Below are positions 8,558 to 14,101 of a DNA stretch of 14,101 nt, in pieces (position 1 is the first letter of the stretch; each line of letters begins with the position of its first letter). The position numbers were made by a program, and so were the translations under genes. The notes under the pieces are model-generated. The model was not told the DNA's origin. It did no database searches and saw only the letters and a list, made by a program, of their open reading frames with translations. Source of the DNA: Gonium pectorale (Eukaryota > Chlorophyta > Chlorophyceae > Chlamydomonadales > Volvocaceae). The stretch lies in NCBI GenBank assembly GCA_001584585.1, contig LSYV01000023.1:1018182-1032282 (forward strand), in the 5' to 3' direction.

Positions 8558-9562
8558 GCCTCTGAAACATGCGGCATACTTGGTCGTCCGCACACACGCC
8601 GCTGGCACAAGAGCACGCACGGAGCCGCAGCGCCAGCGGCCATCATCCGCACAACGCCGCCCGAGGCGGCAATAACCGTCGACCAAAGACTCCACCAACA
8701 TGAAAAACGGCTACCAACAAGCAAGCGCGCTGTCGCGTGTCCGTGCCCGCCAGGCCTCTCGCTCGACGCCCTGCATATGCGAGGCCCCCGAAACCCAACC
8801 AAACATCGCCCGTGTGCCACTGCGTCACCGCCCTCAGCTTACCATACTCGGCCCCCCCCCCGTAAGTACGGAGAAGACTCTCAACAACTTGCCAAAGCGG
8901 CCATAAGGTAGTGTGCCGCATTCTATTTGTTGTAATAACCCGCAAAAGTCGCTGCCCAAGTCGCACACGGCGATGACCGCCGGCGGCGACGGAACGCGGC
9001 CCACCGGCCCCGGCTTTTGTAGAAAGGCTGCCGGGCCAGTCAAAATCGTCGCCACGCAATTGATACGCCCTTCAACACCAAAATGGCTTTCATCCTTCAG
9101 GCGAGCTAGAACGCTCTCGGCACCCCAAACCTGCTGGTCGGTCGAAACGGGAACCCCAATGAGGCAAAAAGCCAAGGGACAGCGAAGGCCTGCACGGGAC
9201 GGCGCGCAGGCGCGTACACCAGTGCGACGCTGGGCTCAGTTCTTCGCTACACGCTCTTCATTCCGTTTCTTTCTTCTCACGGTCCGGCCTGCCAGCCGCT
9301 GTAGTCAGGGCGCGCACACAGGCCACACAGGCCGCAACAAACGCCGAGTCAACAACCGCACATCGAACACCGCGCACAGACAAACACATATTATTTAATA
9401 CAGACACAACACCAGTTAAATGCATGCAAAGCGCGGGCCTTGGGCCCAGATAACGTCAAAACCTCCAATTCCCGGAACTATCGGTCGCCGCGCCCGGCCG
9501 CACGGCCACCGTGTGGCGCGCCGGCGTGGGTGCTATGGCACCGGCCAGCATCCCGGCCCTAC

Positions 9563-11364
9563 TCAGCACAGGATGGTGGCTCCGTCCAGCGTCTGGGAGA
9601 TGAAGTCCAGCAGGCTGGGGCTCTTCTTCAGCTGCAGGCCAATGGGCGGCAGCCGACCCTGAAGCTCAAAGCCCTGGAACAGGTCCGATGAGTCGATGCC
9701 CGAGCCTGGGTCGCAGCTGCCGCCAACACCACCGCCGGGCGCGCGTGGCGGCGGCGGGGGCATGAGGTGCTCGCCGCTGAGCGCCGCCAGGCCCGTGGTG
9801 GCTGCGCTGGCGTTGGAGATGCAGGACAGCGCCGGCAGCGGCGCGCTCTCCGCGCGCTTCATGCACACAGCGCCGCCGCCGCCACCACCGAAGCCCCCGG
9901 CGCCGGCGCTGGACAGCGTCATGCAGCTGGCGCTCATATGCATCGGCGGGCCGCAGACGCCAGGTGCCCCCATGGAGCCCATCGACGCGGAGGGCGAGGC
10001 CATGGAGAAGAGCGGAGAAAACATGGACGGCGGGGGCATGAGGGCGCTGCCTGGCCAGCCCATGGGCCCCACCATGCCACCAACTGGCCCCTTCGGCGAG
10101 ATCTGGAGGGGGTTGGTGGGCAGGCCCCACTCAATACCCTGCACGCCCGCAGGCAGCGGTGGCATCTGCCCGGCGGGGTAGCCGATGGCGGGCTTGGGCG
10201 CAGCGCTGCCGCCTCCGCTGCTGCAGGCGCCTCCGCTGGCGCTGACCGGGCCCGACATGCGGTTGACCTTGTACTTGTGTGCTGTCGGACGGGCCTTAGG
10301 GCAGAGAGGCCCCAGGCCAGTGGCCGCAGCTGCCGCACCGCTGTTAGCGGGGAGGTCTGTCTGCATGGCGTCGCAGCCCGCCGACGCCGCCAACGCGGTC
10401 TGGGCTGGAGCGAATCCGCTGCCGCTGCCGCCGGCTGCCATCGCCATTCCGGCGGCGTCGCAGGTGCGGCCTGACGCAGCCAGCGAGGCATCGCCGCCCC
10501 GGCCGTCCTTGAAAGACGAGGTCTCCATATCCGCCTCGCAGTCCATCTTCACTGGCGCCTGGTCGCTGGTGCTGGCATTGCTGCCCGACTCTCCCCCGGA
10601 GCCGTGGGAGTGCGACCCCGAGCCGAGGCCAAGGCCGTGAGATCCCGAGTCCTCGGGGGAGGCCGTGCCCGACGCGGCGGCGCTCTTCTTGTTCTGGGAC
10701 GGCAGCCCAGCGCTGGCGGTGAGCAGGCGCCGGACTGTGGAAGGGGGCCCCAAGTAGAGACGCGTGCAAGGCGTCGGCCACACATGTGTACATTAAGCGA
10801 AAATCTTCATTGTTCACTAGTAAGAATGCGGCCTGGGACATTCCTCATTGCTTATGGGGCCTGGCCCAACAAGCGTCGAGCTCATACCCTCGGAGGTACA
10901 GGTAGCACGGGCAAGTGCTTTTGGCCAGCCGACCACCCACACGTACCGAGATGCTGCCAGATGTTCTTCAGCTTGAGCGGCGACAGCGGCTTGTCCAGGA
11001 AGTCAACCGCCCCCAGCTTGATGCCCAGCATGACCTCGCTCGGCGCGCCGGAGTCCGACATGAGAACCAATGGAATGGATTTTGCGGCATAGACTACAGC
11101 GGACAGCTCGGCGGACTTCTGCTGCAAGCAGCGGACATCCGCTAGCACGATATCGCAGCTGTTCTCTGGGTTGGCCAAGAAGGCCGCCGCCTCCACGCTA
11201 CTGCTGCACGGCGTCACGGAGTAGTGGTTCTCGCGTAGCTGCGCCTCGGCTTCCTGGCGAGCCTTGTAGTCCGGGTCCAGCAGCAGGATGTGTAAGTCAC
11301 GCGGGAAGTTCGGCCGATGCGCGAGCCCAGGCATCTGACGCAGATTGGATAGGTCCAGCGCCAT
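9563..11364 (-). CDS. Receiver-domain protein, type-B response-regulator-like, without a visible output domain
   Basis: Coding exons on the minus strand are 11364-10947 and 10734-9563, split by a GT-AG intron (donor GTACGT). The join restores Val140 inside NIWQHLVRR and gives 529 residues. The start ATG has the context CAACATGGC, matching the algal start consensus. Residues 24-140 are a receiver domain: HILLLDPD (25-32), phosphoacceptor Asp76 in IVLADV, Ser103 in LVLMSDS, Lys125 in DFLDKP, and the closing KNIWQHL that typifies plant type-B and pseudo-response regulators. Residues 151-487 are Ala/Gly/Ser/Pro/Met-rich and look disordered, with a run of glycines. Residues 488-529 are a compositionally normal tail including KKSPSLLDF. 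I see neither a GARP/Myb-like domain nor a CCT motif. The family receives phosphate from histidine phosphotransfer proteins, but the output here is unknown. It is divergent from the DUF89 gene. Confidence 0.88.
10735..10946 (-). other. Intron of the receiver-domain gene
   Basis: The donor CTCG|GTACGT and the acceptor TTCCACAG|TCCGG are both on the minus strand. The split codon G/TC gives Val and continues the helix NIWQHL-VRR expected at the end of a type-B-like receiver, which strongly supports the junction. Confidence 0.9.
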
Positions 11365-11382
11365 GTTGAATATGGGAAGTGC

Positions 11383-11757
11383 CTGGGGAGAGGGGGTGGA
11401 AAGAGCACATGCCGTCGGCTGCCAAACGGTCGACGGGGCCAAAACATGGCGAAGTAATAGGGCAAGCGAAAGGGCGAGCGCTGATCAGACGTCCGCGCCT
11501 CTACACGTTCCTTCCCATCGCGTCGACGGGCCTGTCAGGCCAACCGCAGACGAGTCGACGACCGCAAGCGCGACCTGGCCGAATGCCGCGAACCATCCAG
11601 CTAGTTGCGACATATTCGCAACAATGATAAGGAGCTCCGCAGCGCGGCTGCCGCGAGCCCGACACCTGGTCCCATCACCGCGTATCCCGCAGCGAAGATA
11701 CACTGGTTCTCACCAACCCTCACACCCTCCTCCCGCCCCGGCTCGACCTCCGCATAC
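11383..11757 (-). other. Probable 5' UTR intron of the receiver-domain gene
   Basis: A strong minus-strand acceptor (CCCCTCTCCCCAG) ends at 11383, 18 bases before the start codon at 11364. The best donor upstream is CAG|GTATGC at 11757, giving an intron of about 375 bp. A GTGAGA at about 11711 is an alternative donor. The upstream exon would also be in frame (phase 0), so an N-terminal extension is possible, but the strong start context at 11364 argues for a UTR intron. Confidence 0.5.
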
Positions 11758-12166
11758 CTGAATGTCTTGACTGAAACGGCGAGATATATGCCGCTGTGGA
11801 AAATTGGGCGCAAGGGACTCGCGTAAGCGCACTCGCGACCGCAAGGCTGCTCCGACGCTCCTGGCCTGGGTCGCGTTCCGCGGCTGATCGACGACCTTCG
11901 CGGTCGGCTTGTCCGCTCGGCAAGCTCCCACACACAGCCGGCAAACCAGCGTCCCCTGACAAAGACTGTGCCAGCGCCCAGGCTCCAACCCTTTGAAAGT
12001 ATTCACGCAAATTGCATTCCCACCAAGAATAAGAATCGAGCCGGACAAGATGCCGTTTGGCCCATTAGCGACCCGAGCGACCGTCGTACAACTTCACAAT
12101 GCGCATGGTTTGCTGCGTAGGGCTGCAGGGAGGTGAAGCACTTAGGTGCGCACGTCAATTGCAGCC
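11383..12166. promoter_or_regulatory. Divergent promoter region between the receiver and DUF89 genes
   Basis: The two start codons lie about 800 bp apart in head-to-head orientation, so both 5' UTRs and promoters must fit here. If the 5' UTR intron of the receiver gene is real, the space left for shared control sequences is roughly 11760-12150. I see no convincing TATA box; GATATATG at about 11782 is a weak candidate. The in-frame TAG at 12143-12145 closes the phosphatase frame upstream of its ATG. Confidence 0.55.
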
Positions 12167-13726
12167 ATGTCGTCCACGGCTGAGGTATGGAAGCGTGCGC
12201 CCCTCCATCAGCTGGCCCTGCCCTACTCGGCCTGCACATTCAATTACAGGCAAGTAAGCGTGCTTGGACTTATTCCCACGTGATGGTGCTGACCAACTGC
12301 CCAAAACCCACCTGCTGCGCTGCTGCCGCCGCGCCATACCCAACATCGTCTCACACCCATACGGCCATTCAATACCCTTCCCCCACACCCTCCACAGATC
12401 CACTGGCGAGGCCGATGATCTCCCGACGGTCGTGGACTGGATTGAGGTCTTCCGCAAGTCAATCCCCACTTTCCGGACCCATGCTCTGACGGACGAGAGC
12501 GTTCCCGGACCCTTACGCGAGGTGCGAGGACGGCATGCAGTCCGAAAATGCGTAAGGGCGGTAGGCAAATCTACCGTAAGCCGGAAGATGGCGCCTGGAC
12601 AGTGCTTCGGCGCGCCGGGCGCGGGACGGCCGCCTGCCGGATGCAGCTTCGCGGGCGCTGCCTGGAGCCGAAAACAGCGTTCGGCCTTCACCGGGATTCA
12701 AGGCACAGCAACACACTGGCTACCTTAGGCCGCACCTCGTGCACCGGCGGTGCCTTCGGCTACGACCCAAACTCGCCCCAACTCCGCCCCCGCCTCCCCA
12801 ATCCAGCCCAACTCCTCTGGGCGCCCCTGCAACCGCCCACCCCCAACGTCCTGTCCACTTTCCCACCCTTTGCGCGCACAGGCACCTGGTTCAAACACGC
12901 GTACGACGCGTTGCGGCCTCTGGCCCCCTCCTGTCTGTTGCCGCCCCTGCTGCCGTTGCCTCGGCAGGCCGCTGCGGACCGCTTCGCTGCGGATTTCAAC
13001 GCGGCGCTGGACGCCCTGCTGGCCGACCCCAGCTTGCCCGCGCCCGGGTACCCTGCCTCTCAGCCCATCAACTGCGCCACGCTCTGCCAGCTCAGGTGGG
13101 TGTGGACGCGGGGTACGCGGGGACGCGGGGTCACGTCGCATCAAGGCAAGTGGCGGGCTGCAGTCCCAGGACACGTGGATGCCTACCGTGTGCTGCCTGT
13201 GCAAATCTGCCCGCCGTGGTTACTAGCCTCGCTTGGGGGATGGAGCCCCCTGCGCCGGCGCTCGCCATCGCCACTCGCTGCCGGGCCCGCGTTGCGCCTC
13301 CTCTTGCGCCCGCCCGGCACCCACTTGCTTGCGCCTAGGGATGGAAGGGTTGCGAGCGCTGTCGACTTGCTCTCTGCTATTGTTCCGTCCCCGCCTGACC
13401 TCCCCTCATACCCGCGGCGCTCAGGGCACGGCTTCCGCCTGCCTCCCTGGCGGCCGTCGGGCGGGTCAATGCAACCGCCTCCACCGGCGCATAGGCAGCT
13501 CCGCCTCCCTTTTGGACGCCGCCCTACGCCGTTGCCTCTGCACCTGTGTTTCGGATCCCGCAGAGAGGACTGCCTCCATGGAGCAGGCTTCGGGGATGTG
13601 TTCGCGGCCGTCAAGGCCAGGGAGAACGAGCGCGCGCTGGCGCTACTGCCCGGCGTGCTAGCGGAGTTCGACGCCCTGGAGGGCCGGCTGACGGACCAGT
13701 GGGTGGCGGGCGGGCGGGCGGCGGAC
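12167..13726 (+). CDS. DUF89 metal-dependent phosphatase, At2g17340/PANK4 type, 5' part (gene continues off the window)
   Basis: Exons are 12167-12249, 12398-12521, 12968-13095 and 13564-about 13726, giving 166 residues in a consistent frame. The start is the first ATG after an in-frame TAG at 12143. The order of motifs follows plant At2g17340 closely: ACTFNYR (22-28), VVDWIEVF then KSIPTF (39-53), a helix AADRF to LLADP, INCATLCQLRED, GFGDVF, and VKARENERALALLP. In this family (subfamily II damage-control phosphatases) the enzyme removes phosphate from 4'-phosphopantetheine and its damaged forms, using a divalent metal. This would keep such compounds out of coenzyme A synthesis. The metal-binding Asp motifs of the C-terminal half lie beyond the window. 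The first intron uses a GC donor. The exon 4 end is uncertain (alternatives 13698 and 13702), and exon 2 could extend to 12549 in the same phase. Confidence 0.87.
12250..12397 (+). other. GC-AG intron of the DUF89 gene
   Basis: The donor is AG|GCAAGT, the consensus for the minor GC class, and the acceptor is TCCACAG. Only this donor gives the phase needed by exon 2: AG plus A makes Arg28 of FNYR, matching the IPYR of plant homologues. A GT donor four bases later (CAA|GTAAGC at 12254) would shift the frame and reach TGA within nine codons. Confidence 0.85.
12522..12967 (+). other. Second intron of the DUF89 gene
   Basis: I place the donor at GAG|GTGCGA and the acceptor after a long pyrimidine-rich stretch ending CGGCAG. 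This joins PGPLRE to AAADRF in phase 0 and matches the spacing in plant homologues to within two residues. A stronger-looking in-phase donor, TGC|GTAAGG at 12550, would add ten residues. A second strong acceptor at 12889 is out of phase with exon 2. Confidence 0.75.
13096..13563 (+). other. Third intron of the DUF89 gene
   Basis: The donor is CTCAG|GTGGGT and the acceptor GGATCCCGCAG. Joining AG to A gives the Arg of CQLRED and continues into the conserved GFGDVF segment, exactly as in plant homologues. Confidence 0.88.
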
Positions 13727-14101
13727 GTGGGGGCGGCAGGCGAATGGCCACGAGGCTACCAGCGGGTGGGTGGCTTCCTATGCCTGGCCCCAGCGGCCGC
13801 AGCGGCAACCCCTATCCCTGTTCCCCGGCAGCCTGAAACCGCTGAGAGACCGTCGGATGCCGCACAGGTCCCATGTACGCGCTGTGCCGGTGGCGGCGCC
13901 CTGTCCCTGCATACTCTCCCCTGGGTGCCCTAGCCGCGCCTGCTTGCGCACCCGGCCCTGGCCTCCCTCCCACACGTGCCCCCCCCCCCAACCTTACCTG
14001 CGCCCGCAGTGTAGCGTCACCTTCCCTTCCTTCCCTTCCGAGCCCGACACACCCTTCGCCACGCCCCCGTCATTTCTTCGGACCTTTCCCACACTCCCTC
14101 G
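13727..14101 (+). other. Probable fourth intron of the DUF89 gene, running off the window
   Basis: After GGRAAD (residues 161-166) the open frame no longer resembles the family: the expected phenylalanine-aspartate of the AGN-x-FD motif is missing. I therefore place a donor at GAC|GTGGGG. The rest is pyrimidine-rich, with a C-run at about 13979-13989 and a CTTCC-rich tract near 14022-14040, and no further exon is recognisable. A CCCGCAG acceptor-like site at about 14008 leads straight into a stop. Confidence 0.55.

Larger units (their letters stand above)
7199..9562 (-). other. Gene-poor region, possibly in part the 3' UTR of the receiver gene
   Basis: The plus strand is rich in A and C and poor in T over most of about 7550-9400, so the minus strand is G/T-rich, like many volvocine 3' UTRs. 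Scanning left from the receiver gene's stop codon at 9563, the first minus-strand TGTAA is at 7203-7199. A UTR that long (2.4 kb) is unusual, so a variant signal nearer the gene is just as possible. An AT-rich patch lies at about 9386-9402. No protein with recognisable motifs is encoded on either strand; a 223-codon plus-strand frame at 8240-8911 is best explained by the lack of T. Confidence 0.45.

Noticed and set aside
9696..10474. Plus-strand frames opposite the receiver gene's large exon
   Set aside because: They are shadows of low-complexity GC-rich coding sequence; the minus-strand frame has a splice-verified receiver domain.
12548..13933. 461-codon plus-strand open frame taken as a single exon
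   Set aside because: Only two parts of it (12968-13095 and 13564-13726) match the DUF89 family; the intervening parts are introns with good splice sites.

Overview
The window looks like nuclear DNA of a green alga, most likely volvocine (Chlamydomonas/Volvox relatives). It is GC-rich, its genes are split by short GT-AG introns (plus one GC-AG intron), proteins carry long Ala/Gly/Ser/Pro-rich stretches, possible polyadenylation signals are of the algal TGTAA type, and the recognisable proteins are of plant/algal kind. The species cannot be fixed from the sequence. I see no prokaryotic operon, CRISPR array, rRNA or tRNA.

Layout. (1) About 114-1861, plus strand: a two-exon gene or the 3' part of one, with a short coiled coil followed by a low-complexity Ala/Gly-rich region; not recognised. 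(2) 1862-3239: convergent intergenic space and 3' UTR sequence. (3) 5705-3874, minus strand: a complete four-exon gene for a 204-residue SET-domain protein with a post-SET cysteine motif, with a probable 3' UTR to about 3240. Its terminal intron holds a perfect 10-bp minisatellite and its 3' UTR a strong G-quadruplex motif. (4) 5706-9562: 3.9 kb without a recognisable gene, partly AT-richer, with several small perfect inverted repeats and a T-poor plus strand. Part of it may be the 3' UTR of the next gene. (5) 11364-9563, minus strand: a two-coding-exon gene for a 529-residue receiver-domain protein resembling plant type-B response regulators but without a visible DNA-binding domain. (6) 12167 to the right edge, plus strand: the first four coding exons of a DUF89 metal-dependent phosphatase of the plant At2g17340 / PANK4 type. 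The gene continues beyond the window.

The genes are monocistronic. The receiver gene and the phosphatase gene are divergent, with about 800 bp between their start codons, so they probably share a promoter region. The left gene and the SET gene are convergent. I see no evidence that the four genes form one pathway. The most useful results here are the reconstructed exon structures, in which every internal junction is phase-consistent, and the unusual features inside them: the GC-AG donor overlapping a GT donor, the DPD acidic pocket, the receiver without an output domain, and the structured 3' UTR.
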